Below the pieces are notes generated by a model, which saw nothing but the letters and a program-made list of their open reading frames with translations, made no database searches and was not told the DNA's origin. Shown here one piece after another: positions 22,542 through 34,415 of a stretch of 64,000 nucleotides of DNA; positions within the stretch are counted from its first letter, which is position 1; each line of letters opens with the position of its first letter. The translations under genes and the position numbers were made by a program. Location: contig OY365815.1 in assembly GCA_959347315.1 (NCBI GenBank), positions 18,872,407 to 18,936,406 on the forward strand, read 5' to 3'. Source of the stretch: Bimastos eiseni (taxonomy: Eukaryota; Annelida; Clitellata; Crassiclitellata; Lumbricidae).

Positions 22542-22616
22542 ATGATAATGATGACGGCGACCACGGCGACGGTGACGATGACGGTGAGTCGGTGACGGTG
22601 ACGACGACGATGATGA

Positions 22617-22675
22617 CGATTATTATTATCATTATTATTATTATTATTATTATTATTGCTATTATTAATAATATT
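22617..22675. repeat. (ATT)n microsatellite
   Basis: ATT triplets directly after the GAT array; a GAT/ATA array follows at 22736-22790 and GAT/GAC units at 22795-22833. Confidence 0.88.
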
Positions 22676-22758
22676 GCTATTATAACGACTACGATTGTGA
22701 CGTTGTTTTGATGATGATTACGACGCCGGCGACGACGACGATGATGATGATGATGATG

Positions 22759-22790
<32 letters not shown>

Positions 22791-23312
22791 GCTAATGATG
22801 ACGATGATGATGACGATTACGACGATGATGATGGTGCTACAGAAGTGTATCAATAAGCATATTTATCTGTGAAGCTGGACAAAGGGCAACTCGTTCAAAG
22901 TCAACTCTTGCTTGGTTTCTGATTCAAGCAGAAACGCTTTTTAATAGACGGGATATAATGAATTGCCTCAGGGTCTTCTGAAATTCGCATCGAAACTTGT
23001 TCTAAGATTTTTACATGCTAATTTAATAGATTACGGAAGTACTGTACGTGTACACGGCTTGCTTTAGTACGCGCAATGAATAATTTGATAGGCCGACGTT
23101 ATTTATAATCACTTCAATCACTTAAGTGGGAATTCCCTCTTACAATGAATACTAAAGCTGGCTATCTAGCTCTGCTCACACACATACACATCAGGATGTA
23201 ACATGTTAACGCACATTGAAATTATCTTAATCCTAATGACAGTTTCGAGTTCTTCGAATTCAGCATACGGCATTTAACCCTGCAACTATTAGAATGTCGC
23301 CTAGGTCTTCAC

Positions 23313-23860
23313 TCACGTTATAGGGTCCAAATGTTGACATAAACGCACGCACCTCCCGTACACCCACATACATACACGCGCACACACACACAAACGTACG
23401 CTAGCACATAAGCATACAAAGTACGCATGCTCACTTACCCACACACTTATGATGCTGATGCTGATGTTGATGACGAGGACGATGATGACGAGGACGAGGA
23501 CGATGATGCTATGAAAACTTGATATGGGCTTCCCATCAAAAGCTGATAGATTGCTTGGATGTTCAGGGCCCCTGGGCCAAGCTGTGCCGAAAGGGTATAG
23601 CGAAGACTGCCGAGGTCGATTCGTAAAACACCGGGACGATGTTGACAAGTGTACTCCCTCACTGGTGGAAGATGACGCACGTCTGGATATTCGTCGAGGT
23701 TCAAGGAGGATGTAGAAGAGGCATTCGTCGTGTGTTGGTCGGTGGATTGAATAGCCACCCGCGACTATCAGTCGAGGTCACTCCAATCGCCCCGTCAGTC
23801 ACCCTCCACCGAAACGAGAACGCTCGTCTATACAGGGTGTACCCAGTGCACGACTGAGAC
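23313..23860. other. Unassigned region with overlapping open frames and CA/GAT repeats
   Basis: A CA-rich stretch at 23365-23390 and a GAT/GAC stretch at 23447-23512 precede about 340 bases of balanced composition with open frames on both strands (103 codons on -, 72 and 63 on +). None shows a motif I recognise. It could be a decayed exon or transposon piece. Confidence 0.4.
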
Positions 23861-24568
23861 ACGACCGAATGTAGTCACATAACCTACGCAGCTTGCAAAC
23901 AAAATGCCTCTTAAACAAAACAATTCTTATAAAGGCAGACGAATGTGTACCTAGCACTAGATAACTCCAACTTGCTCAAAGTTACTGAACAAATTCTGCA
24001 CATAGATCAAAACATTCGTCAAAGATATATTATATTCATAAAACCATAGGCCTACAAGTATGTTGTAGCCAAACGCCGTAACTTTAATTAGTAATTTTCG
24101 CAGTCACTACTCTATAATAAAACTCGACTATCAAACAATTTATAGCGAACGAAAGCAAATTATGAATACAATTCTATAGCGCCCACAAAAGCGAAGTCGC
24201 GGAAACCAGCTTATTCACTTTTGAGTTTGAGTATTAATATTTAAATTATTTTAGAAACAATCGTAGCATAAATATCGGTATTCAGATGGATCAAGAGGTG
24301 AGGAGATGAGTTGGACGGTGACTGCGATCGTACTACAGAACACGTGCTATTGAAAACATCCCAGTGTAAATGGTCTATGCGAAGTTAAATGCAGATTAAA
24401 TTATGCATGAAAACATCATGCATGACAAAACCTAACATCAAACTTCGATTCAGTAACTTAGAAAAAGAAAATTAGATTTAGTAACTTAGATGCAGTAACC
24501 TAGAAGCAGTGTCCTCAGCACTTATAGAGCGAATTCACTTGGGAACTGACATGCATGGCAGATACCTT

Positions 24569-24787
24569 AAGGAAAACCGGTTTATTGACAACTATGGGTA
24601 TTTCAACTGAAGGAAAAATGCCAGCGTTGATTATAAAGAGGAAATCAGTCCTAGGTTAGGAAACAAGTCACAATGCCGAACAATATTGATAAGATTGTTC
24701 GACATTGTCACCTGCTTCCTAACCCATGACTGACTTCCTCCTTGAGCCGAAATGCCTGTTGTTGTCAGTAAACCGGTTTTAAGGACC
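24569..24787. mobile_element. Imperfect fold-back element, arms about 105 bp
   Basis: The left arm starts GGAAAACCGGTTTATTGACA and the right arm ends TGTCAGTAAACCGGTTTTAA. The arms can be followed inward through GGTTAGGAAACAAGTCACAATG / CATTGTCACCTGCTTCCTAACC (different lengths) to a small loop near 24690. No target duplication was identified and no coding frame. Probably a MITE of unknown superfamily. Confidence 0.7.
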
Positions 24788-25949
24788 ATAGGCAGGATCG
24801 CTCACATTAGCCTACAGACTAATCTACAGGCTAAAAATTCTATTCAACTTCATGTGATTTTACAAAGGCCGCTTCTTCTTGGTCCATTAAGTTATAGATT
24901 TCTTACAAAAGGTGTACAGCGTACCAAATAGATTACGTCGAAGGAAGTTAGCATGACAGGTATTATGATACCTCACGTTAGGTCGCGATAGAATCGCCGA
25001 TACTAATTACAAGGTAACGGCAAAGCACACATGTATGAGCAGGCCTCCAGTCCTCCACAGTTTCTTTTGTATAGTATAAGCATGTGTAACTGTTACCTTT
25101 GGCCTTCGTCCTCAAAACGTCAAAGGTTGTCATTGCGACTGAACAGTATATGAATTTATTATATGGCTTATGTAAACTGGTATACATTGGCCAATTACTA
25201 GTCACGCGTAAACACGAGACGTCTAAATAGAAACTTCTTAGTTGCTGAATTCTGAGGTCGAAAGGTCAATCGGCTGATCGAGTCGCATACACGGCAAAAA
25301 TAATCCAACGACACGTTTTTTAATTATGCAGCCAAACATACAGCATAAAGGGGCGTTTATTGTTGGTCGTCTTAATGCAACATCTAGCCTATAGTTCTTC
25401 CTGATTCCTTCCAACGTCTTGTGTCGCTTGCATAGATTGGCAGTACAGGTATTTTTTAAATATTTTTAATTAGTAAGGGATCTTTCATGACGCGAAAATA
25501 GGGGCGTTGAAGTCACATCACCGTGTGTGTGTGTTTATAGGCTTAGTTTAACAACGCGTCCATAATCGAGGATGATAGCCTATACGTCTTCTCAGCATCG
25601 ATATGCCATACCACATTTATATTCTACCCTACATGCAACCGCCGTAGCCATCATAATCGCCAGGAGCGTCCAGTTAGAGGGCCTCCAATTCAGGTGGAGG
25701 GGGCATTGACGCCTCTGATAATCGCTGTCCATCTTTGCACCTTCCGTCTAACCCGGTCTGATATCCGGACCATAACCTATCCAACATCCTGAGTCTACAT
25801 GGCGCTGGTGTCCTTCTTATTCTCCTTGATGTAGGTTTTGTGTGAGAAAATAGGAAGACCCACAGTTCTGCAACAAGAAAGAACAAATTTAATGCAATGG
25901 AAATGGAATCGAGCATTTATTTTATAGCGCCCCTTTGAGATGTCTACTT

Positions 25950-26150
25950 AAAGGCGGTGTATGCGCTGGCCTCCTTCAGGCTTGAATTAGTCCCTCACAA
26001 TGTGGGGTCAGTCACAACGATCCCTCTTCTCCACTTTACTCTGTCACGAGTGTCTTCATTTTGTTCAATTTTAAAGTCTTCAGGTCCTTTTGTATCATAT
26101 CTTTCCATCTCTTCTTCTGTCGTCCCCTACTGTGTCGTCCGTTGACATCT
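25950..26150 (-). mobile_element. LINE polymerase C-terminal fragment, decayed
   Basis: The - strand reads GRQKKRWKDMIQKDLKTLKL and, after a frame shift, V-K-W-R-R-G-I-V-V-T-D-P-T-L. That is the R-G-R-x-x-x-R-W-x-D-x-I ... K-W-R-x-x ... A-D-P pattern of the C-terminal end of animal LINE ORFs. Stops and shifts make it a relic. Confidence 0.62.
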
Positions 26151-27299
26151 GCTTTCATAATAATAATTCTTTTAATGCAGCCTTCGTCTTCTCACCTGCA
26201 TGTATATAATATTAAATGTCATTATGATTGCATAAACTACAAAATCTGGCAAAAAACCTGCACTGTATAAGCTGAAGAGTCGCCACTGGTTACAATATGA
26301 ATAAAATTGCGTTGCTTTTAAGCTTTTTCCACTCGCTTGCAAAAGTAAAAATGGTCAAAGATTTCCAGACGCGTTTTTGAAGGTGATGGGCGACGGAAGT
26401 CGTGCGTGATTGATAGTCAAGTGATTGTGACAATAGGATTATAGGGCTATAAAACTCATAAGAGAAAATATGCACGATAGATTCTCCCATAATAGCAGAA
26501 CACTCTCCAATATTAATAACCCATTGACTTTAAAAGGACGAAATTTTACAACGAAAGCGATGGACCATTCAATCGCGTCACCTGCGAGTTCTGAAGTGAC
26601 GATAACCATCTTTAATTTCCACATAGCAAATCCAAGTGCCATCTCTACCACGTAGTCCTACTTCTAAATTCAACACCATTAGAAGATGCAAACATCCGTT
26701 GCTTTCTACGTCTGTCGCTATTGTCTTGGCGGAAATACTGACGACGAACGGTATTCATTTACTATGAGAACACATCTGTAAAACTGAAGTACCAGTCATG
26801 TTGATGACGGTTTATTGGTCGCCTGGCTTTTAAGTGTCGCTGAAGAATCTCTTGAAGCAATGTTTATAACAATAAATGAATGTTTAGACTGGATACATCC
26901 TTTTCATGATGTCGGTTACATAACATTGCTCTATGCAGCAGTTGCACTCAGATTTTGGCGTTGTTCAGTTAGAGCATTAGCTATGCCTACCCAGATAGAG
27001 GTCGCTTCAATGAAACCCTTCAGAAATTTTATCAACTGACGCCAGAAGTTGAAGTAAAATAGCGATTTTAAAACAGTCTAGTGCGATTTTATGACTGTCT
27101 GGCGCCGTGCAATTTATCTCGTACTCGCCGTACTCCAATACACTAGAGAGGTAAACAACAACGGTTCCCAATCGATTTCCCATCACATTTCCACCAAAGG
27201 CAACCGACACCCATAAATTCCAAAGACATGATATGACCGCATAATCGTGCTCGGGTGGATCGCAATGCTACGTTTGATCCACGTATCAAGTCAGAAACA
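26151..27299. other. Intergenic stretch without recognised features
   Basis: Several short open frames, none above 75 codons, none with a known motif or matching splice signals. Confidence 0.5.
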
Positions 27300-27322
27300 T
27301 AATAATGATAATGATAATCATG

Positions 27323-27376
<54 letters not shown>
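27300..27376. repeat. (AATAAT)n microsatellite
   Basis: AAT/ATA triplets, about 25 units, after a few ATGATA units. Confidence 0.92.
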
Positions 27377-29337
27377 GTCTTCTTTATTTTCTACTCACTA
27401 GCAAGTGTGCAGTATAATTACAAGTTTATGTACGAATGTATGATTACAAGATAATACGGAAGGCGAGTTAACTGTATGGCAGATACATTAAGATAGCGGT
27501 GGTCTTTCACAGACTAAGAGATCATGATAGTCGCCTCACTTGGCAGTATTGTGAAACCGCAGAGCTTGAAAAATCAACGGCCTTTCAGACAACAGCTAGA
27601 GATGCGTGACATTCAGCCTAGACCAGCTGCAGTTCGTCGACAGTCTCCGGTTCCTGAATGGCTTGCTGGATTAATCGTTGGGAAACCTATCATTAGAAGA
27701 TAGAAAAACACAGCAGACCACAGCGACAGACGGAAACTATATTTATTGCGGCGTTAAAGCGTTTATCCAATCAAGTATTAATTATGAATGGTCTCAATCG
27801 TTTCGAAGAAGACCCACTCGTATTCAACATTTAGAGCATGATCTCGTCCCATCACGGTGGAGCTTACAGTGGCTAGGATGCTTTGTGCCTGGCCTCGTGG
27901 ATGCTGCTCGGTTGGGCCCCTAAACTGTGCGTCTGCCGATGGGACGTCAACTAAGGGCAGTTTTTAGAATACAAAGGGCCTTTCTCGAGTATGAGGAAAA
28001 CTGTGCTAAAGCCCCTAATTTGCATCTAACTCAGAGTCACATTGTGTCAGACGAGATATGGCTTATTGGTAGACTTCACCTTAAATGCAAATGTTCATGT
28101 TTTTCTGTAAGACTAAGACAGCGGCCGCCTATGGCCTAGACTTGAGGATCTGGTGCCCTATATGCACTCCTTGGCGTGTATTGGTGCTAAATCGTGCCTA
28201 AGAATGTATAATCAAGTAGTCAATTAGTATGTGTCGGTTAGTATGTGAAGTTTCGGACCGAAAACACTCATCGAACATATTCGGAAAACGTGGGAATGTC
28301 TAGATATAAATGCATAACTTTGTAAGATTAAGATTCTTGTTTTCTTCCTGGTTCGTTCACGTTTACGTTTTGTGATCCATAGCCTCTCACCTTTACTATG
28401 CTTCTTCAAGGTCTGTTTCTGATATTCGCCCTGCATTTTCTTAAGCGGTTTTCCCCGACATGTGGTCTGCGCTGTGCCAGGCTCCAACTCATGCACGAAT
28501 GGAGCTAGGGCAGGGTCGTGGAATCCATCTGTAATCGCACTGTGAGCTATCGTTGCCTTTTCTGAACTTCGAGCAGTAGGTCTATACCAAGAGGTGGCTA
28601 TAGGCACGAAACGTAAGTCACCTAATATTACTTAGCCTCGGCATACAAAAGCGTATGAGCAGTCGCTCCTTTTAGTGCTTTGCCGTCCAGACTCACATTG
28701 TAGGTAAGCATGGTAACTGCTCTTAATAAATATAGTTGTTGTAACAAAGTTATGGTCGAAATTGGAGCAGAAATTCCGAAAAAATGGCTTGACGAGTGCT
28801 TGAACACTGATCTCTCTGCTAACAGATCAATACGATAATTATTATTATTATTCCTTTTAATAGAATTATTAACTTATAATAGCTAAACAACTGGCCTAAC
28901 TTTTTGCTTACTAATACTGCCACAACCGCTATTACTCCTACCATTGATGAGGATGCTGATGACTATGAGAGTAATGATGATAGCAATTGAAATACATAGT
29001 AAATTGATGGAAATAATATTATATCATTTCGACGCCTTCCATTTAGAATTCGTCTTCAGCAGCTGATTCTTTGTCATGATGATATTATTTTTATTATAGG
29101 TCTATTAAGATTATAAAGCGCATTTTTTAAAGTTCACCGTAAATGCGCTTTTGCACGCGTCACCATTTGTTGAGACAGGTAGGTAACTAGACATACAGAG
29201 ACATAGGCAGAGAGACAGTGACAGTAATACAGAGACAGATATTGCTAATTGGGTCCTGAGGTGGTATTGATTTAAGATGAGGTGCTGTGGGGTGGTGTGA
29301 TGATGTAACCGACATCTTGTCCATTGTGACTAGTAAG
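27377..29337. other. Intergenic stretch without recognised genes
   Basis: The largest open frames are 81 codons (+, 27678) and 127 codons (-, 28224-28607). The latter is basic in its second half and has no motif I recognise. Neither has visible splice or promoter support. Confidence 0.45.
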
Positions 29338-29641
29338 TAAGGCTGTCAGCAAATTTTCACATCACAGCCCGGGTACCCGTCGACCCACGCAGCAGGTATC
29401 CGGGTACCCAACCGCGTGGACACTTTGTTGGAAAATGTAGGAAATTATTTTTACGTAATCTTGGGCACCAGAGAACCGATTTCAAGGCCCGGATGGTGAG
29501 CTAATATGATCAACGGAACATTTCTGGTATAAATTATGTTCAGGTAAAATCGCGCATTTTACGGAATGTAGGGTAGCCGAGAACCGATATCATTGCCCGA
29601 GCAGTCAGCCTCGGTTACCCGAGTATCCGTTGACAGCCTTA
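29338..29641. mobile_element. hAT-like MITE, 304 bp
   Basis: Terminal inverted repeats TAAGGCTGTCAGC (left) and GTTGACAGCCTTA (right) are flanked by CTAGTAAG (29330-29337) and TTAGTAAG (29642-29649), an 8-bp target duplication with one mismatch, as in hAT elements. The interior carries repeated GGGTACCCG/GGTTACCCG and GAGAACCGAT motifs. No transposase frame, so it is non-autonomous. It lies about 0.7 kb upstream of the TRAF6 start codon. Confidence 0.85.
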
Positions 29642-29906
29642 TTAGTAAGGCAGTGTCAATTGGGCAAGATCTGAATTAGCCCGAACTGTCAGTAGTAACC
29701 TGTGCCTGAGCCCACCTATAGATAATTAATTGTAGGGGCCTGATTGTAAACCTTGTATAGGTCTATACAAAAGCAGTCATATTGTATAAAATTTATGGTA
29801 TGTGTATATTGAACTATACTGTCCTTATACACAAGACAGTGATGATTGATTATGTTTTAAATGGCGCATGCTATAGTGGCCAGCCATATCTAGGCGATTT
29901 GAAAGC

Positions 29907-29980
<74 letters not shown>
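29907..29980. repeat. (TA)n microsatellite
   Basis: TATATA with occasional CATA units; TATGCATATG units follow to 30030. Confidence 0.9.
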
Positions 29981-29981
<1 letters not shown>

Positions 29982-30179
29982 TACGCATGTTTATATGCAT
30001 ATGCATATGTGTGTGCATATATATATATGATTCAGTCTGTTACTTCCTGGTTGTTCCGAGGATTGTAGTTGGGATTACCGTGCTTTATACATATACATAC
30101 GCCTTAAAAGTCAATGAACAGTTGTGTAGGTCGAACCATGGGCAACCAGCCAATAGGCTGACACAATAGGGAGGGAGGG

Positions 30180-30363
30180 CGTGAGAGTGGCTGCTCGAAG
30201 GCCTAAGCCATCTCCTACACAGTCTCATCGCTTCTTCCTAAAGACGGCGGCCAGGTTGGTTCTCAGGCGGCGGTAATTGCCAACTTTACTAGTCTCTCAT
30301 CTATTCGCAGTCGCTGTCTTATGTTGTAGGAGAAACATCACAAGACTGAAAAGCAACGATAGA
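30180..30363 (+). other. Probable TRAF6 5' UTR with a splice acceptor
   Basis: A pyrimidine-rich acceptor (CTCTCATCTATTCGCAG) ends at 30310, 53 bases before the ATG, so an upstream non-coding exon is likely. No TATA box or obvious core promoter was identified. Confidence 0.4.
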
Positions 30364-33300
30364 ATGGAAATATTGGCGATCGGTCCGAGCGCGTGTCTTC
30401 ATCCACCGATGGCTGTTGGACTCGTAGGGGGGTCGTCGGGTCATAGGGTCAGTCCTCTGCCCCCTAAGGACGACGGGAGCGTTGAGACTGATGACGGTCT
30501 AGGTGCGGCCGAAGCAGTGACGACCAGAGGAGGATTCGACGCCGAGTTCAGTCCAGCGCCAGAGTCAAAGTACATGTGTCCCATTTGTATAATGGTGCTA
30601 AGGGATCCTATGCAGACGAACTGTGGTCATCGATTCTGTCGATCGTGTCTCTTCCACTGGCTCAGGTAAGAAACAATCACCATCACCCATACCGTTACCT
30701 TTACCACCTCCGCCCTTACCACAACCTCAACCTCACCTCCACTTCCACTCTTACTACCACAGCCTTTACTACCATCCTTACTCTCATAATCGCCACCACG
30801 AACACCAATAAGAAGACTGAAAGGCATCCAGAATGGGAAATATTATCGGTCCGTGACTGCCCTTACAACCACCACCCACCCACCCACCCACCCACCATTG
30901 CATAAACGAACGATGTATCTGTCTACATACATGCATAACTAATACATACATGCATAAAAAACATACATACATGCATAACATAGCGTAGCATAGTATATAT
31001 ATGTTCTTGCATACCTACTGTACATAGCTATAATTTTGTTTTTAATAATTATAATTATAATTATAATAAGGATATTTTATGCATCGCGTTAGCATGCAGC
31101 AGATTCTATGGGAACCGTAGCATACTATGTATAGCGGTGTAAACATTCGCCTAACGCAGATAACGAGGAGACGGTGTTTGCGGAGATGATGACTATGACA
31201 ATGAATAATGTGATCATTATTATGATGTTGACGATGACTGTCTGACACGCGGGTGGGAATCTTAGTAGGCCTATCACAGTGACTTTCACTACAATTGTGT
31301 TTCTTCTTTTGACGACCACGATAACGATTACAAAGTGATGATGATGACGACGACGACGATGATGATGATAACGACGATGATGACGATGACGATGATGATG
31401 ATGACGACGACGACGATGATGATGATGATGACGATGATGGCGGTGGCTATGATACATTTAACTTTATTTAACATGATGAGTTATAAGGAGAACTTTGCAT
31501 AACTCAAGTGCCTAAGTCATCGTATGGCAAAGCAAAGCGAAACATCAATCTTTCAAGCTGCAGCGTTCATGTAATTACTCATCATAATTACAATGAGTAA
31601 GAATGAAACTGAGACTTCTCATTGTGACGTTGAAATATCAGCACATCCTGTGTTTGCGTGACCTCTATCAATCTAAGTCGTCAGAAATGAAAGCGAGACT
31701 CGCATACAACAGCAGACACTGTTATCATCTGAGATTAAGTGGATGCACCACGAAAGCGCTTAATGTATAGACCTACACGCCGTGATTATCTCTCTCCGTT
31801 CTCAGCAGTTACATCTTAAGAAGTGTTAGGGCCTATAAAACTAATTTTACCGAAATACGCGTTGAACTTTTCGACAGGCAGAAAATTTTAATTATTGTCG
31901 GGTACCCGTCAAACAGTTTAAAATTTCTTGAAGTAAAATGCCGAAACATATTGATGCTAATTATGTCCTAGCCGTCACATTAATAAAAATAAATGTCTGC
32001 TGTGAACCACAACAACATCGTTGATTCAGTGACACTAGTAATTATAGTCATTTAAGGAAAAACAGAATAAACCTCGTGAAGGTTGGATTTAATGGTTAGC
32101 GTCGTCACAATAGATGGTACAAGAAAAGGCTCAATGAGTTGCCATTATATACAGTGCTTAATATATTCCGGTATTGCTTATGCGAAGGAAAGGCAAGAGA
32201 TCTGCTTTGTTAGCCTGGATAGATGCCAGGCTCATGTAACAGGATTATTTTCTATAATTATATAAGTTTATTTCGAATACCTTAAGAGGTGATTTGATCA
32301 AGTACAGACATCAAGGCTTTAAGTGATGGCTAACCAGTCAACAAACTTATTAACTAGACAAACGTTAGTTTTTGTTTGTTAATAGTCAGTGAATGAGTGA
32401 CCTAGAAACTGGACACGGCGTCCTTGAACGACAGAACACTGGTCTAAGAATAAGCATTGTCCAAAGGTCTGAACGCAATGCTGCTGGCAGATGAAGGGTC
32501 ATGAGGCTGGTGAGACTGGCACCTCCACCGCATCTGGTGACTTCTGGTCTTTGTACTTTCTCAGCGAACTGTTTTAAACTGACATTTCATTAACAGACCG
32601 TGAGGATGACCACTGAATTGGTCATGTTTTGTAGAGCTCAGGCCTATAATCATTAGCCTCAGCCGATATATCAATCAAACAAACCAATGTATAAAAGATT
32701 AGGACTGCACCACACATCACTGTCATCGTCATCATCATCATCATCATCATCGTCGTCGTCGTCGTCATCATCATTATCATCATCATCACCACCATCACTG
32801 TCACCGTCATCGTCATCATCAGATGCAGAGGTGCCAGCCTCATCAACCTCTTCTTATCCTACTTATTCTGTCGATGATCTCGGTAGGTTAGTTCTTGCTC
32901 AAACCCACTGTGCCCTCACAATGATGATCAGAGTCGCCCTCCTCCTTTCTACGCGCTTGGCACTGACATTACCACAGGCATACGCGCATTGGCTGGGCTC
33001 CTTATCGTACCTTACATTAATTATTACCTCCCCTTACGAAACACGAAAGACAACAATGTTGTGCGTGGATAAACGATGTCATAAACTCTCACGTAAGTCG
33101 TCACTAGGCACGGTTATGGTGTGACCTGATTTAAATTTGGATTTACATACGACGCCTTTTAATTGATGCAAATACGACCATTCTGACACGATCAATCCGA
33201 CTATCCAGAAGCACTGCGCCACCTGTCGATGACCTCAGTAACTTTATTGACAGATGGCGTCGCTTTGAAGGCTTTGTAGAAAATATAGAGCATACGTCCT

Positions 33301-33659
33301 AAGTAACTATAGTTTTTATTCGCATTGTCCTGCGAATGTCTTGTCCTGTTAAGATTTTGGTTGTCAAAGGAGTTGACAGACTTGCCCTCTTCCTCGGTGT
33401 TGACTTGAGAGTTTGATTTCACTCTCGCTATAGACAGAATGATACAATGGTTCGACTGCAGCCGTGAGTTAGGTAGTGAGTCGACCAAGGACGATATTTG
33501 AAATCGAGAGATGGATTACTGGTAAGATCAGAGTGGTGCGGATCCGATGCCAGAAAGCCCCATAGGATTACTCAGTCTTCAACCCCCCGAGGGGCGACTT
33601 AAAAGTCATACAGTTAAATTCGATACCTGTTAGACTCGCCATCATTTGTAACTACTATG

Positions 33660-33711
<52 letters not shown>

Positions 33712-34363
33712 CATCATCATCATTATTTGTTATTATATTATTATTATTATTGCTATTATTGTTTCTATTATTATTATTCATTTTTATTATTATTATTGTT
33801 TATCATTATTAAACATTTTATGAAACAATTACTATAACTACTACTACTACCACTGCGGGTGCTTCTGCTACCTCTGCGGCTGTTGCTGATGCAACGACGA
33901 CTATCTTCATCATCACCATCATCGTCATCACAGTCATTATCGTCATTATTATTATTAGTATTATTATTATTGTCACTATTATTAGATTGAATGCAACGAT
34001 GTTGCATCAGCAGTATCGACGTACGCTGACACAAATACCTATTGGCAGATTGACACTGATGTAAAAAATATGCATAACGGTTTGTAGACAGTCAAGCAAG
34101 AATTTGGAGAGGTATTGTGGGCCTACACAGATAAATATTAGCACACAAGTAACTGCAAAACTACATTTAGATAGAGTTGAGCCAGCATCAGCCGTTTGAT
34201 AGAGTTTAGCGACGTTCGCGTTATAGAGACCGAGATCTCAGATATTGGCTGGCCAATTTGTCCTGTGGGTCATGTACCAAATGACCATTGCTCCCCTTAT
34301 TCATTGAGTCAATTTCAATCGCAACGTGTTCTTAGAAAGGACATGTGATTTGAAACAGTGCAT

Positions 34364-34415
<52 letters not shown>

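Noticed and set aside
22193..22711. 172-codon frame with a poly-Asp run
   Set aside because: Mostly a translated GAT microsatellite; the non-repetitive start has no motif or splice context.
28224..28607. 127-codon open frame on the - strand
   Set aside because: No motif, low-complexity basic second half, no splice or promoter support.
30277..30363. Longer N-terminus of TRAF6 starting before the ATG at 30364
   Set aside because: The frame upstream contains no ATG before the stop at 30274-30276, and a likely splice acceptor ends at 30310.
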